Shown: positions 15,048-24,452, numbered from the stretch's first letter. The stretch: DNA of 64,000 nucleotides from Luteimonas viscosa (GCF_008244685.1 NZ_VTFT01000001.1:62001-126000); one strand, 5' to 3'. Notes: generated by a model not told the origin, from the sequence alone. Made by a program: numbers and translations.

Positions 15048-15635
15048 TTAGCTGGCGGGCCGGCTGTGCGCCGTTCCGGCAGGCGCCGGCCCCGGACCTG
15101 TAGAACCGGCTCCGGAGCCGCCCGTGCCAGGGGCGCGCGAACTCGGGCGATCCCGCGGCGCGGCGGGGGGCACCAGCCGTTCGTGCCAGGCCGGGAGCAG
15201 CATCAACGCCGCGCTGCCGTACCAGGCGTGGTACTCGGGGACCATTTCACCCTGCACCACGACCGGGTCGGTCTCCGCCAGGGCCTTGGCCTCGTCGAGG
15301 CTGTCCACCGCGAACACGTACAGGCCGCGCCAGCCGTCCGGATGTTCGACGAAGGGCCCGGCCAGCACCAGCTGGCCCGCGTCCGAGAGGCGCTGCATGT
15401 TGGCGAAATGTCCGGCGAACATCGCGTCGCGCTCGGGCCCGTCGGCCATCCGCCGATCGCCCGTGGTCAGGATCACCAGCACGTAGCGGCGCATGCCGCG
15501 CTGGTCCGCACCGACGCGCGCGGCCAATGCCGCGTCGTGACCGGGGGGTGCGCCGGAGGGATCCGCAGGGGGCTTCGCGGCAACCGGCATCGCCAGCGTG
15601 AGCCAAAGGGCCGGCAGGAGGATCATGGCACGCAT
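15048..15635 (-). CDS. Exported YciI-family protein (195 aa)
   Basis: The start at 15635 is supported by GGAG about 9 bp upstream. A Sec signal peptide (MILLPALWLTLAMPVAAK) ends near residue 21. The YciI-type ferredoxin-like domain spans about residues 48-150: RYVLVILTTGD, the HFANMQRLSDAGQLVLAGPF core with the conserved His, and LYVFAVDSLDEAKALAETDPVVVQG. The last 40 residues are low-complexity Pro/Gly/Ser. YciI proteins are small dimeric enzymes or ligand binders of unknown role. Export to the periplasm is unusual but recurrent in environmental bacteria. Downstream is an AT-rich island. Confidence 0.82.
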   Translation of the reverse strand: MRAMILLPALWLTLAMPVAAKPPADPSGAPPGHDAALAARVGADQRGMRRYVLVILTTGDRRMADGPERDAMFAGHFANMQRLSDAGQLVLAGPFVEHPDGWRGLYVFAVDSLDEAKALAETDPVVVQGEMVPEYHAWYGSAALMLLPAWHERLVPPAAPRDRPSSRAPGTGGSGAGSTGPGPAPAGTAHSRPAS

Positions 15636-15765
15636 GGCGCGACTCCGTTGGACGGTGCGCCGAGTCTAGATGCGCCAGGGGCGGCGCGCGTGGTCGTCGG
15701 ACGAACGGGGCGTCCCGTCGGTCCCGCCGGACGCCGACCGCCGCCCCCGCACCGCCGTTTCGCGC

Positions 15766-16221
15766 CTAGGGCAACTGTTGCAGCCGCGCCACGATCTCGT
15801 CGGCATGCTTCTCGTGCAATCCCGCGGTCGACCCGAAGGCGGTCGCGTTCGCGCTTTCGACCTCGAACTCGCCCAGGACGCCGCCGCCGGCATCGAGTAC
15901 GCGGACCCGGCTGGCCACCTTGTCGCGTCCGGCCATGATCCCGGCCCATGCGCGCGCACCGTCGGAGCGTGCGTAGTAATGCGTCACGGTGACCTCCACC
16001 CTGCCCTCGCCCCGCCCGGATGCCAGCAGGCCCGCGTCGCGCAGCCGCTGCTGGATGAAACTGTCGAGGCGGGCGATGCCTTCTACGTCGTCGCCGCCTT
16101 CGTTGGCGAAGGCGTACGCATAGGTCCTGCCCTGCGCTTGCGCGGAATCGTCCTGGGCATTGCAGGCGGAGGCGAGGCCCCACAGTGCGAGGCACAGCAA
16201 TGCAATGGTCTGGCGAATCAC
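15766..16221 (-). CDS. DUF4410-like envelope (lipo)protein (151 aa)
   Basis: The N-terminus MIRQTIALLCLALWGLASAC is a signal peptide with a possible lipobox (LASAC, Cys20). The mature part follows the DUF4410/DUF4136-like layout: a strand with YAYAFANEG, a helix LDSFIQQRLRDAGL, strands VEVTVTHYYARSDGARAWAG, RVLDAGGGVLGEFEVES, and a C-terminal helix. Function unknown in all members; they are thought to sit at the outer membrane. The gene is single, and divergent from the GSH-hydroquinone reductase gene. Confidence 0.65.
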   Translation of the reverse strand: MIRQTIALLCLALWGLASACNAQDDSAQAQGRTYAYAFANEGGDDVEGIARLDSFIQQRLRDAGLLASGRGEGRVEVTVTHYYARSDGARAWAGIMAGRDKVASRVRVLDAGGGVLGEFEVESANATAFGSTAGLHEKHADEIVARLQQLP

Positions 16222-16580
16222 GGGTCCCTCCGGTCAGTGTCCACGACGGTGCGGGTCGACCGCGTGCGGACGATAGCCGCACAGTCGTGAAACTCCCGTT
16301 CCGGCATCCAGCGCTGCCATACCCTGCCCTGCCGGTATTCCGCCATGGGACGGCGCCCGAAGGCCGGGGATGCGTATCGCGCATCGCCGTGCGCACGAGC
16401 AGCATGACGACGTTCGATCCCGATCCCTGCAGCCGACGGAGCGCCCGCGCGCTCTCGCGAGACTTTCATGCGGCAAAAGCGCGTGCGCGGGGCGTTCGGT
16501 CCGCGGTCGGCCACCTGGAGTTGACGGGCGCAGCGGCATACTGGCGTTCGCAATCGGGACCAAACTACGGAGGCATTGCC
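16222..16580. other. Intergenic region, nothing recognised
   Basis: About 360 bases between divergent genes. It must contain both promoters, but no clear hexamers, operator dyads, RNA gene or small ORF with a ribosome binding site was seen. The downstream gene's open frame extends through it but lacks family similarity before 16581. Confidence 0.4.
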
Positions 16581-17540
16581 ATGGGCATGCTGGTCGACGG
16601 CCGCTGGACCAACGACGAGGACGCGCTCACCGACGCCAGGGGACGCCTGCAGCGTCCCGATGCGGCGTTCCGCAACTGGATCACCGCCGACGGCAGCGCC
16701 GGCCCGACCGGCGAAGGCGGTTTCCCGGCCGAACCCGGTCGCTACCACCTCTACATCGCCCGCGCGTGTCCCTGGGCGCACCGCGCCACGATCTTCCGCG
16801 AGCTCAAGGGGTTGCAGGACCTGATCGGCCTTTCGGTCACCCACTGGCTGATGGCGGAGGATGGCTGGACCTTCGCCCCGGCCCCGGGCGTGATTCCCGA
16901 TCCGCTCTACGGCGTCGACACCCTGTGGCAACTCTACGTACGTTCGAACCCCGGCTACACCGGCCGCGTCACCGTGCCCGTGCTTTGGGACAAGACACGG
17001 GGCTGCATCGTCAGCAACGAATCGGCCGACATCCTGCGCATGTTCAACAGCGCCTTCGACGGCGTCGGCGCGCGCGCCGGCGACTACTCGCCGGTCGCCC
17101 TGCGAGAGGAGGTAGACGCGGTCAACAAGCGCGTCTACGACGGACTCAACAACGGCGTGTACAAGGCCGGATTCGCGAAGACGCAGTCGGCCTACGACGA
17201 CGCGGTGGCCGGCGTGTTCGAGACGCTCGACTGGCTGGAACAACGGCTGTCCGCTTCGGAATGGCTGTGCGGCGCACGCATGACCGAGGCCGACTGGCGG
17301 CTGTTCACCACGTTGTTGCGGTTCGACGCGGTCTACCACGGCCACTTCAAGTGCAACCTGCGCCGGCTGGTCGACTACCCGGCGCTGTGGCGCTACACGC
17401 GCAGGCTCTACGCGCATCCGGCGGTGGCGCCGACGGTCGATTTCGACCACATCAAGCGCCACTACTACCAGAGCCACCGCCACATCAATCCGACCGGGAT
17501 CGTGCCGCAGGGCCCGATCCTCGCGTTCGACGCGGAGTGA
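16581..17540 (+). CDS. yqjG: Glutathionyl-hydroquinone reductase, Xi-class GST (319 aa)
   Basis: The start MGMLVDGRW is fixed by GGAGG 9 bp upstream and by the usual N-terminus of the family. The catalytic motif A-C-P-W-A-H-R (Cys63) is that of Xi-class transferases (YqjG/ECM4/PcpF), which reduce glutathionyl-hydroquinones with glutathione. Other family marks are LIGLSVTHWLM, GRVTVPVLWDK, the cis-Pro and SNESADILRMFN segment that binds glutathione, and the C-terminal helical domain with YHGHFKCNLRRLVDYPALW. The length is normal. It should act in the cytoplasm in quinone detoxification. Confidence 0.93.
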   Translation: MGMLVDGRWTNDEDALTDARGRLQRPDAAFRNWITADGSAGPTGEGGFPAEPGRYHLYIARACPWAHRATIFRELKGLQDLIGLSVTHWLMAEDGWTFAPAPGVIPDPLYGVDTLWQLYVRSNPGYTGRVTVPVLWDKTRGCIVSNESADILRMFNSAFDGVGARAGDYSPVALREEVDAVNKRVYDGLNNGVYKAGFAKTQSAYDDAVAGVFETLDWLEQRLSASEWLCGARMTEADWRLFTTLLRFDAVYHGHFKCNLRRLVDYPALWRYTRRLYAHPAVAPTVDFDHIKRHYYQSHRHINPTGIVPQGPILAFDAE

Positions 17541-17547
17541 CGCTCTA

Positions 17548-17566
17548 CCGGCTCACGGCGAGCCGG
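17548..17566. terminator. Hairpin between convergent genes
   Basis: Inverted repeat CCGGCTC-ACGGC-GAGCCGG lies just after the hydroquinone reductase stop and overlaps the last codons of the FKBP gene on the other strand. There is no T-run. It may terminate transcription for one or both genes. Confidence 0.4.
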
Positions 17567-18020
17567 CGCGACCGTTCTGCTTCTCGTCCTCGGTCGCCTC
17601 GCGCACCTCGAGTACGCGTACGTCGAAGTGCAGCGTCTGCCCGGCCAGCGGGTGGTTGCCGTCGATCCGGACCTTGTCGTCGTCGACCGCCACGACCGTC
17701 ACCAGCAGCGGCCCGCGCTCGGTGCGCGCCTCGAACTGCATGCCGGGTTCGACCTTGTCCACGCCCTTGAACGAATCGCGCGGCAACTCCTGCACCAGGC
17801 CCTCGTTGCGCACGCCGTAGCCTTCTTCCGGCTTGACGTCGACCTTCAGCGTGTCGCCGGCATGGCGTCCGGCCAGCGCCTTCTCCAGGCCCGGGATGAT
17901 GTTGCCGGCGCCGTGGAAGTAGCGCAGCGGCCGCGCGTCGGAGGACTGGTCGATGACCCGGCCGTCGTCGTCGGTCAGGGTGTAGTGGATGCTGGCAACG
18001 CACGCAGGCGCAATCTCCAT
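17553..18020 (-). CDS. FKBP-type peptidyl-prolyl isomerase, SlyD/SlpA-like (155 aa)
   Basis: The start at 18020 (MEIAPACVASIHYTLTDDDG) is preceded by AAGGAG at a good distance. The SlyD-like FKBP fold is shown by GRVIDQSS, PLRYFHGAGNIIPGLEKALAG, the IF (insert-in-flap) chaperone domain around residues 68-125 (PEEGYGVRNEGLVQELPRD ... GPLLVTVVAV), and the FKBP return DGNHPLAGQTLHFDVRVLEVREAT. It lacks the His/Cys-rich metal-binding tail of SlyD and so resembles SlpA or metal-free SlyD forms. It should catalyse proline isomerisation and assist folding in the cytoplasm. Confidence 0.92.
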   Translation of the reverse strand: MEIAPACVASIHYTLTDDDGRVIDQSSDARPLRYFHGAGNIIPGLEKALAGRHAGDTLKVDVKPEEGYGVRNEGLVQELPRDSFKGVDKVEPGMQFEARTERGPLLVTVVAVDDDKVRIDGNHPLAGQTLHFDVRVLEVREATEDEKQNGRAGSP

Positions 18021-18364
18021 GGAAGATCTCCTTGGAAGAGTGGAAGGAAGGGGAATGGTCCGGAAATGGCACCGGTGAAAAGCACGGTGCGGAGTGTGGA
18101 CGCGCCACCACCTTAGCGACTGCGCGCGGATCGCGCAAATCCGGTCTGGGTGAAACCTGCGGGGAAAATTCCCGATTTCCTGCTGCAGGCGCACAACGAG
18201 CGGCCTGGTGCCGCGACGCGCGTACGATGGATGCGGGGCGCCGGCGGCACCCCCGGAGCGCAAGTGCCCGACGCGTGGCGCCCGCTGCCGCCCGCCGGGG
18301 TCTTCAGGTTCCGGCGACAGCGTCGGGGATACCATGCCGGAACCCTTGCCACCGATACAGGCGG
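18021..18364. other. Intergenic region, nothing recognised
   Basis: 344 bases between the divergent FKBP and MASE2-GGDEF genes. No clear promoter, RNA or repeat could be seen. The GGDEF start is uncertain, and part of this segment could be its leader. Confidence 0.35.
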
Positions 18365-19417
18365 ATGCCGCACGACTCGATCGCCGGGGACCCGCGAAAC
18401 CGGAACCTCCAGTTCGTCCGCCGCATCCACGGCATGCGCATGCTCGGGACGCTGCTGTGCATGCTGCCGATCGCGTCGGTGCTCGACGAGCGCGGTGCCT
18501 CGCCCTGGGCCTGGGCTCTGCTTGTGGCGAACGCGCTGGCATGGCCGCAGGTCGCCTACTACACGAGCCGGCGCGCGCGCGATCCGGTGGCCGCGCAGTT
18601 CCGCTGCCTGCTGCTCGACTCGGCCTCCGCCGGGGCCTGGGTCGCCCTGATGGCGGTCAGCACCGCGCCCGCGGCCCTGTTCGTCACCATGGCCACCGCA
18701 GACAAGATCGCCGCAGGCGGCTGGGCCTTCGTGCGGCGATCGACGCTCGCGCTGCTGGGCACCTTCGTGCTGGTCTGGGCCCTGCTCGGCTTTCCCTTCC
18801 AGCCGCTCACCTCGCAACGCACGCTGCTGCTGTGCATTCCCTTCCTGTTCGTCTACACGGTGGTGCTGAGCGTGGTGACCCACCGGTTGAGGAGCCGGAT
18901 CCTCGACCAGAACCGCGAACTCGAACGCCTCAACCGCACCGACCCGACGATGCAGGTGCCGAACCGGCCACACTTCGAGGCCGTGGCCTCGGCGGAACTG
19001 GCGCGTTTCCGCCGATCGGGACGTCCGGCGACGCTGCTGCTGCTGGACGTCGACAGTTTCAAGGCGATCAACGACCGCTACGGCCACGGCATGGGCGACG
19101 TCGTGCTCAAGCGCATCGCCGCCCTGCTGCGGGTGAGCGTGCGCGAGGCGGACCTGCCGGCGCGCTATGGCGGCGACGAGTTCGCGGTGCTGCTGGTCGA
19201 CACCGACACGACGCGGGCGATGCAGGTCGCCGAACGGATCCGCCAGGAAGCCGCGCAACAGACCTTCGATGCCGAGCCGGGCCTGCGCTGCACCCTCAGC
19301 ATCGGCGTGGCGGAGGTGACCGCCGACGACGCCACGCTCGATGCATGGGTGCACGCCGCCGACGCGGCCCTGTACCGGGCCAAGGCGGCGGGCAGGAATC
19401 GGGTGGTCGCTGCCTGA
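18365..19417 (+). CDS. Diguanylate cyclase with N-terminal MASE2 membrane domain (350 aa)
   Basis: Residues 18-175 hold five or six hydrophobic helices beginning with FVRRIHGMRMLGTLL, the typical start of the MASE2 sensor domain of AdrA-like cyclases. A short coiled linker (LDQNRELERLNRTD) leads to the GGDEF domain (about 190-345), with DVDSFKAINDRYGHGMGD for metal and GTP binding and intact GGDEF at 269-273. RxxD (READ, 260-263) at the right distance gives a c-di-GMP inhibitory I-site. The usual D-x-L-T-G-L motif is altered to DPTMQVPNR, a mild deviation. It should make c-di-GMP at the inner membrane. The start has only a weak AGGCGG site. Confidence 0.9.
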   Translation: MPHDSIAGDPRNRNLQFVRRIHGMRMLGTLLCMLPIASVLDERGASPWAWALLVANALAWPQVAYYTSRRARDPVAAQFRCLLLDSASAGAWVALMAVSTAPAALFVTMATADKIAAGGWAFVRRSTLALLGTFVLVWALLGFPFQPLTSQRTLLLCIPFLFVYTVVLSVVTHRLRSRILDQNRELERLNRTDPTMQVPNRPHFEAVASAELARFRRSGRPATLLLLDVDSFKAINDRYGHGMGDVVLKRIAALLRVSVREADLPARYGGDEFAVLLVDTDTTRAMQVAERIRQEAAQQTFDAEPGLRCTLSIGVAEVTADDATLDAWVHAADAALYRAKAAGRNRVVAA

Positions 19418-19456
19418 GTGACGCGCGATCCGGGGCCATGCCCCACGGCCCGGTGC

Positions 19457-20371
19457 TCAGTGCGGAGGTTCGTCGCCGCTTCCGCCGTCGCGCACCGCGG
19501 CCGGCTCGAATTCGACCAGCAGCGGGAAGTGGTCCGAGGGCAGGCGCCCGTCCACCGCCCGATCCAAGGTGCGCGCAAGGCGCACGCGCAGGCCGCGGTG
19601 CATCACCCAGTCGATGCGTTTGCCGGCATCGCCGGTGAAACCATGGAAGGTGCCCTCGGGACCCTCGCGCCGTGGCGCTTCGATCCAGGCGTCTTGCAGG
19701 GCGCCGGTGAGCGCGCGATGCACGGCACTGCCGGGCGTGTCGTTGAAATCGCCGACCACGATCACCGGTACCCCGGGCGGCAGCTCGGCAAGCCGTCGCA
19801 GGACGAGTTCCGCACCACGCACGCGTGCCGCTCCGTCCTCCGCGCGGTACGGCAGGTGGGTGTTGAACAGATAGAACCGCTGCCGGTCGGTGCGACGCTC
19901 GAACAGGCCCCAGGTCGCCATGCGCGGGTACGGGTGCCCCCAGCTGATGCTGCCCGCCACCTCGGGCGTGTCCGACAGCCAGAAATGGCCGGATTCGAGC
20001 AGGCGCATCGCATCGCGCCGGTAGAACACGGCCATCTGCTCGTCGTCGTCTCCCGCACCGCGGCTGCGTCCGAACCACGCGTACTGCGGCAGGCGCGCGG
20101 CCAGGAATTCGCCCTGGGCGCGGACCAGCTCCTGGGTCCCGAGCAGGTCCGGGTCCGCGTCGCGGATCGTGCGCACCATCGCGTCGCGGCGCAGCTCCCA
20201 GCGGTCGGGACCGTCCGCGTCCACCGGTACGCGGACGTTGAAACTCATCACCCGCAGCGGCGTCTCCGGCGCCATCGACTGGCAGGCGCACAGCGCCAAC
20301 AGCAACAGGCAGGCGCACAGCGGTTGCATGAGTCGCGACCGGATTGCGAAGGCGCGCAGGCAGAGGATCAT
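19457..20371 (-). CDS. Endonuclease/exonuclease/phosphatase-family lipoprotein (304 aa)
   Basis: A lipoprotein signal ends in LLALCACQS, following the basic stretch RAFAIRSRL; an internal Met (MQPLCAC, position 20329) is an alternative start. The EEP fold is complete: LRVMSFNVRV, the metal-binding Glu in DLLGTQELV, RRDAMRLLESGHFWLSDTP, FNTHLPYR, VIVVGDFNDTPGS, IDWVMHR and LPSDHFPLLVEF with the catalytic Asp-His. Exported EEP lipoproteins are probably phosphodiesterases acting on nucleotides, lipids or sugar phosphates; the substrate is not evident. It converges with the MASE2-GGDEF gene. Confidence 0.87.
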   Translation of the reverse strand: MILCLRAFAIRSRLMQPLCACLLLLALCACQSMAPETPLRVMSFNVRVPVDADGPDRWELRRDAMVRTIRDADPDLLGTQELVRAQGEFLAARLPQYAWFGRSRGAGDDDEQMAVFYRRDAMRLLESGHFWLSDTPEVAGSISWGHPYPRMATWGLFERRTDRQRFYLFNTHLPYRAEDGAARVRGAELVLRRLAELPPGVPVIVVGDFNDTPGSAVHRALTGALQDAWIEAPRREGPEGTFHGFTGDAGKRIDWVMHRGLRVRLARTLDRAVDGRLPSDHFPLLVEFEPAAVRDGGSGDEPPH

Positions 20372-20413
20372 CCGCGCGGAGTCTAACCGGACTCCCTGCG
20401 CGCCATCGATGCT

Positions 20414-21697
20414 TCAGCCCGTGCCCGATCGCCGCCGCAACTGCCAGGACGCCAGCGCGACCGCGGGCAGCGCCACCACCGCGCCTGGCCACACGCCCCA
20501 CGCCAGCGCCGCCGCGAGGCCCGCATACAGCGCCACGCCACCGACGATCGCGCGCCTGGCGTCGTCGACCGCGGGCACGTCGCGATCGCGCCGCAGCTCG
20601 AAGCGCAGCACCAGCGCGATCACCGGCGCAACCATCAGCAGGCACAGCGCGATCCAGCCCGCGCGCCCGGCCCAGAAGCCCGGCTCGCCCGGCAGGCCGG
20701 CGTCGATCGGCAGACCCAGCCGCTCGCCTAGCCATGCCGCCGGCAGTTCCGCCAGCTTGTGCCACAGGTACAGCGGCATGCCCAGCGCGCCGAGCACCGC
20801 GATCGCGCGGGCGGGCGCGTGTCCGGCCAGCAGCCGTCGCGCCAGCGGTTCGAACAGCAGCACCGCGCCTGCCTGCAGCCACATCACCCCCACCAGCGCC
20901 AGCGTCGGCGGCAGCATGTTGTTGCCGGCCAGCGCCACGCCCACCATCGCCACCGGATACCCGCTGGCGAGGGCCAGCAGCAGCCACACGGCGCCCAGCA
21001 CGAGCAGGCCGGCACCCGCCCCCGCGCCACGGAACCTGCCCCGCTTCCAGGCGATGCCGAGTTGCTGCGGCAGCAGCCAGACCACCAGCATGTTGAGCCA
21101 GGCGATCCCGGCCGGCCGCGCGTCGACCAGCGCGCCCAGCCGGCGCACGTCATCGGGCGACGAGGCGCCCGCGCGCAGAAGATCGAGTCCCGCCGCGACC
21201 GCGACCAGCCCCAGAACCGCGCCCAGGCCGAACCGTGCATCCAGGCGCAGGCACCACGGCAGCAGCGCCTGGACCGTCAGCAGCATCAGCAGGAACCACA
21301 GGTGGATGGTGAGCGACTGGTCGAACACGCCGAGCAGGCGACCGCCCGAAAGCAGCGATGCCGCCGCCAGCGCCACCAGCACCGCCAGGTAGGTGACCGT
21401 CGGCCGTGCCAGCGACAGCGCGCGCGCCGCCCACCAGTTCCACTGTCCGCCCCCGGCCACGCGCCGCGCCACCCCGTCGCTGCTGACGGCCGCGGAGACG
21501 AACACGAACAGCGGCACCACCTGCACCACCCAGGTCAGCAGCCCGGCCGCGTCCCATGTCGCAAGCAGGTGGTCGGTATCGACCAGGCGACCATCCTCCA
21601 GCCGCGGCAGGGTGGCGATCCAGTGTCCGAACACCACCACCAGCAGCGCACAGGCGCGCAGGGCGTCGGGGTACGGGTCGCGTTGCGGCGTGGACAT
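20414..21697 (-). CDS. Acyltransferase-3 family integral membrane protein (427 aa)
   Basis: Ten or so transmembrane helices with the family's opening YPDALRACALLVVVFGHW (helix 1 with the conserved R and H), PLFVFVSAAV in helix 2, WWAARALSLARPTVTYL, and LWFLLMLLTVQALLP with the LWFL motif. This is the layout of OafA/YrhL-type acyltransferases that O-acylate sugars or lipids at the inner membrane. The length is typical and there is no fused SGNH domain. The target glycan is unknown. It is transcribed toward the EEP gene, with a gap of about 40 bases. Confidence 0.83.
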   Translation of the reverse strand: MSTPQRDPYPDALRACALLVVVFGHWIATLPRLEDGRLVDTDHLLATWDAAGLLTWVVQVVPLFVFVSAAVSSDGVARRVAGGGQWNWWAARALSLARPTVTYLAVLVALAAASLLSGGRLLGVFDQSLTIHLWFLLMLLTVQALLPWCLRLDARFGLGAVLGLVAVAAGLDLLRAGASSPDDVRRLGALVDARPAGIAWLNMLVVWLLPQQLGIAWKRGRFRGAGAGAGLLVLGAVWLLLALASGYPVAMVGVALAGNNMLPPTLALVGVMWLQAGAVLLFEPLARRLLAGHAPARAIAVLGALGMPLYLWHKLAELPAAWLGERLGLPIDAGLPGEPGFWAGRAGWIALCLLMVAPVIALVLRFELRRDRDVPAVDDARRAIVGGVALYAGLAAALAWGVWPGAVVALPAVALASWQLRRRSGTG

Positions 21698-21943
21698 CAG
21701 GACCAGCCTGTGCAGGGGAACCAGCCGAATGTTAGCCGCCGGGAGATGCGCAATGGCCCGGCGTGCCAGGCATGTTGGGTGATGGCGATCCGCCGCCGTT
21801 CGCCGATGTCGCCTCGCGCGGGCGATGCCTGGCGCCCGAAGCGCGGTGTCGGGAGCCGGCGAGGGCCTGCAGGCGTGCCTCAGGCGCCAGGCGCCGGCGG
21901 GGCACCGGGCTCGTCGGGCGCTCAGGCGGCCGTGCGGCGGGGA

Positions 21944-22474
21944 TCAGAGCGTCTGCGTGATCTCGCCGCCACGGCGCGAGAGGAATTCCGCGGCGCGCGT
22001 CTGCTGCTCGGCCGACAGGGCGTGGACCACGATCGTGGTACCGCCCTCCTCCATCGCATCGCGCGTGGCCTGGATGTAGCGGTCGTGGTCGGGGCGCAGC
22101 GACACCAGGCCACCGATCAGCAGGCCGGCGGTGGTGCCGAACCCAAGCGCCGCCAGCCCGGCGGCCCATGGCGATTGCACGACGAAGGGCACGCCCGCCC
22201 ACGTCAGGATCCCGAACAGCAGCAGGCCGAATACCGCGCCCGCGATCCCCAGCCGGACATGCGCGATCACGATCGTGCGCCAGATGCCACCGCCCTCCGG
22301 CTCCAGCTTGATGTCCACGTCGGCGCTTTCGGGCGTGACCATCTTGACCTGGGCCGGTTGCAGATCCAACTGCGCGATCATGGCCGCCGCGGCGTCGCGC
22401 GCGGCGTCACGGCTGGCGAAGACGGCGGCCAGCTTGCTGTTGGACACCTCGCCGGTCACGGGCAGGTCTGACAT
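21944..22474 (-). CDS. Conserved membrane protein with glycine-rich helices (176 aa)
   Basis: The start MSDLPVTGEV at 22474 is chosen because the upstream frame is unusually Arg-rich and shadow-like. Residues 18-36 (FASRDAARDAAAAMIAQL) look like the helix of a ferredoxin-like 'flip' domain seen in general-stress-protein-like family members. Two glycine-rich membrane helices follow: AHVRLGIAGAVFGLLLFGIL and AAGLAALGFGTTAGLLIGGLV. The soluble C-terminus (ATRDAMEEGGTTIVVHALSAEQQTRAAEFLSRRGGEI) resembles the second half of the same ferredoxin-like domain. It is probably a stress-related inner-membrane protein. Function unknown. Confidence 0.65.
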   Translation of the reverse strand: MSDLPVTGEVSNSKLAAVFASRDAARDAAAAMIAQLDLQPAQVKMVTPESADVDIKLEPEGGGIWRTIVIAHVRLGIAGAVFGLLLFGILTWAGVPFVVQSPWAAGLAALGFGTTAGLLIGGLVSLRPDHDRYIQATRDAMEEGGTTIVVHALSAEQQTRAAEFLSRRGGEITQTL

Positions 22475-22586
22475 CGCGGCGGTCCTCGTTGCGAGCCGCG
22501 ATTCTTGCAGGGTCTGCGTCGATCCGATGTGAGAAGACCGCGACACCGCGGGCGGCGATTGCCGCCGCAACCCGTGCCTGCCGTGT

Positions 22587-24452
22587 TCAGTCGGGCGCCG
22601 GAACCGCTCCCGGCAGCGCAGTCTCCGCCTGCCAGCCCAGCGCCTCGCGTGCCTCGGGCGCCACCGCCACTTCCTCCATCCCCGGCGGTCGTCCGGCCAG
22701 CTCGAAGCGACGCAACTCGACGCTGCGGAACAGCGCACCCGCGTGCCCCTGCAGCGACACGCCACGCGTCTCGAGCCCGGTGGCCTTGCGGAAACCCTGC
22801 AAGGTCGCGAAGCGCGCCTCGCAGTCCTTCGCCGCGACGGGGCTCCACACGATCAGCGGCTCGCCGTCCTCGTCGGCCCGGGCGTAGACGTTGCCGTCGA
22901 CCCGCGTGGTCATCGGCCGCCTCAGCGTGTCGCACAGCGCGGCCGGCTGTTCGAACCGCAGCAGCGACGCGTCGAAACCGGCGCTGGCGGCCAGCAGGTT
23001 GCCTTCGAACGCGTGACCCTCGCGCTCGTCCACGTCCGGGCCGGTGCGCGGATGCCAGCCGAAGTGGTCGCCCTGCGCGCTGCGCTCGTTGCGGTCGATC
23101 AGGACCGGCGAATCGAGGAAGGTGTTGTGGTAGATGCGCGCATCGGCGCTGTTGAGGATGCGGACGCCCTGCTCGTTGTCGACGAACACGTTGCCGGCCA
23201 CCACCACGCCCCTGGAGATCTCGAAGAAGAAGCCGATCAGCGTGCCTTCGACATGGTTGTTCGCGAACACGCCGTCGACATTGCCCACGTCGTACCACAC
23301 GCCGTTCGAATGCGGATGGTCGATCACCAGGTTGTCGCGCACCGTCACCCGGTAGGACTGGTTGAAGATCTTCACCGCCGCCGGGTAGTAGCCGGTCAGC
23401 TGCTCGATGTTGTTGCGGCGGATGATGTTGCGCTCCAGCAGCACGTCGGACGAGCCGATGACGTAGATGCCCTCGGTGCCGGTGTCGCTGATCAGCGAGT
23501 TGCGGATCACCAGCCCGTCGCCGCGGAAATAGCCGGCCACGCGCGAGGTGAAGCTGATGGTCACGTTCTCCAGCGTGGTGCCGACCACTTCCTTGCCGTG
23601 GTCGGCCGGGTCGGACACGTCCACCGGATCGTCGGTGGGTTCCTCGTTCGGGCCGGTGGACGGCTTCTTGCCCTCGATGTCGATGGCGCGGAACGCGTAC
23701 TGGGTGAAGGTCAGGCCGCGGATGGTCGGGCCCTTGCGGTCGGACGGCTTGCCGTGCACCTCGCGCGAGGGCCGGTGCAATGCGATGTCGTGGGCGGTGA
23801 TCTCCACCAGGCGATCGGCCGGATCGACGCCGATGTAGACGTAGCCCTGCTCGTAGTCGATGTAGTAGCCGTCCTCGCCCAGTTCGCCGGCCCAGCCCTG
23901 CGACAGCAGCGGCTTGCCGTCGACGAAGACCATGTCGTTGTTGAACCGGTGCAGCGGCGTGCGCATGCCCTCGCGCTCGCGCCGCCACCAGGCCAGCGGC
24001 TGCGCCGGGAACAGCGTGGTCCACTTCGTGCGCCAGACCCCGTCGCGCAGTTCCTCCCATTCGCTCGCCACGCGCGTGCCCTTGAACACGGGCCGCTCGT
24101 CGCGGTACGGCTGCAGGGTGATGCCCTGGTTGAGCTGGAGCCCGCCGGTCCGGTAGGTGCCGCCGCGCAGGACGATGGTGTCGCCGGTGACCACCCGTGC
24201 GATCGCGGATTCGATCGTCGTCGGTCGTGCCAGCTCCGCCCCGGTCGCGTTCGCCGTGCCGTCCGGCGCGACGTAGTAGACCGTGCCCTGGCCGGGTACC
24301 TCGTAGGACCGGGCGACGGGGCCATACGGCCCACCGGACGGCTGCGCGAAGGCCGGAACGGCCACAGCCACGCCGGCTGCGAGCAGACCGAGCACGAACA
24401 GTCGGGACAGACGGCGACGATGCGCGCGGAGCACGCAGTGGATGGACGGCAT
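22587..24452 (-). CDS. Exported right-handed parallel beta-helix protein, probable polysaccharide lyase or esterase (621 aa)
   Basis: The start at 24452 has GGGAGGA 8-10 bp upstream. A Sec signal peptide (RLFVLGLLAAGVAVAVPAFAQ) is followed by an N-terminal segment GTVYYVAPDGT-N-TG ... TIESAIARVVTGDTIVLRGGTYRTG, the usual entry of pectate-lyase-like beta-helices. Many PbH1 repeats run from about residue 230 to 470, rich in asparagine ladders (LENVTISFTS, LVIRNSLISDTGTEGIYVIG, VLLERNIIRRNN, VTVRDNLVIDHPHSNG, VVVAGNVFVDN, ARIYHNTFLDS). It presumably acts on a plant or microbial polysaccharide in the periplasm or outside. The upstream operator at 24504 matches the xylose-responsive xyl-box of xanthomonads, linking it to the arabinoxylan genes. 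Confidence 0.82.
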   Translation of the reverse strand: MPSIHCVLRAHRRRLSRLFVLGLLAAGVAVAVPAFAQPSGGPYGPVARSYEVPGQGTVYYVAPDGTANATGAELARPTTIESAIARVVTGDTIVLRGGTYRTGGLQLNQGITLQPYRDERPVFKGTRVASEWEELRDGVWRTKWTTLFPAQPLAWWRREREGMRTPLHRFNNDMVFVDGKPLLSQGWAGELGEDGYYIDYEQGYVYIGVDPADRLVEITAHDIALHRPSREVHGKPSDRKGPTIRGLTFTQYAFRAIDIEGKKPSTGPNEEPTDDPVDVSDPADHGKEVVGTTLENVTISFTSRVAGYFRGDGLVIRNSLISDTGTEGIYVIGSSDVLLERNIIRRNNIEQLTGYYPAAVKIFNQSYRVTVRDNLVIDHPHSNGVWYDVGNVDGVFANNHVEGTLIGFFFEISRGVVVAGNVFVDNEQGVRILNSADARIYHNTFLDSPVLIDRNERSAQGDHFGWHPRTGPDVDEREGHAFEGNLLAASAGFDASLLRFEQPAALCDTLRRPMTTRVDGNVYARADEDGEPLIVWSPVAAKDCEARFATLQGFRKATGLETRGVSLQGHAGALFRSVELRRFELAGRPPGMEEVAVAPEAREALGWQAETALPGAVPAPD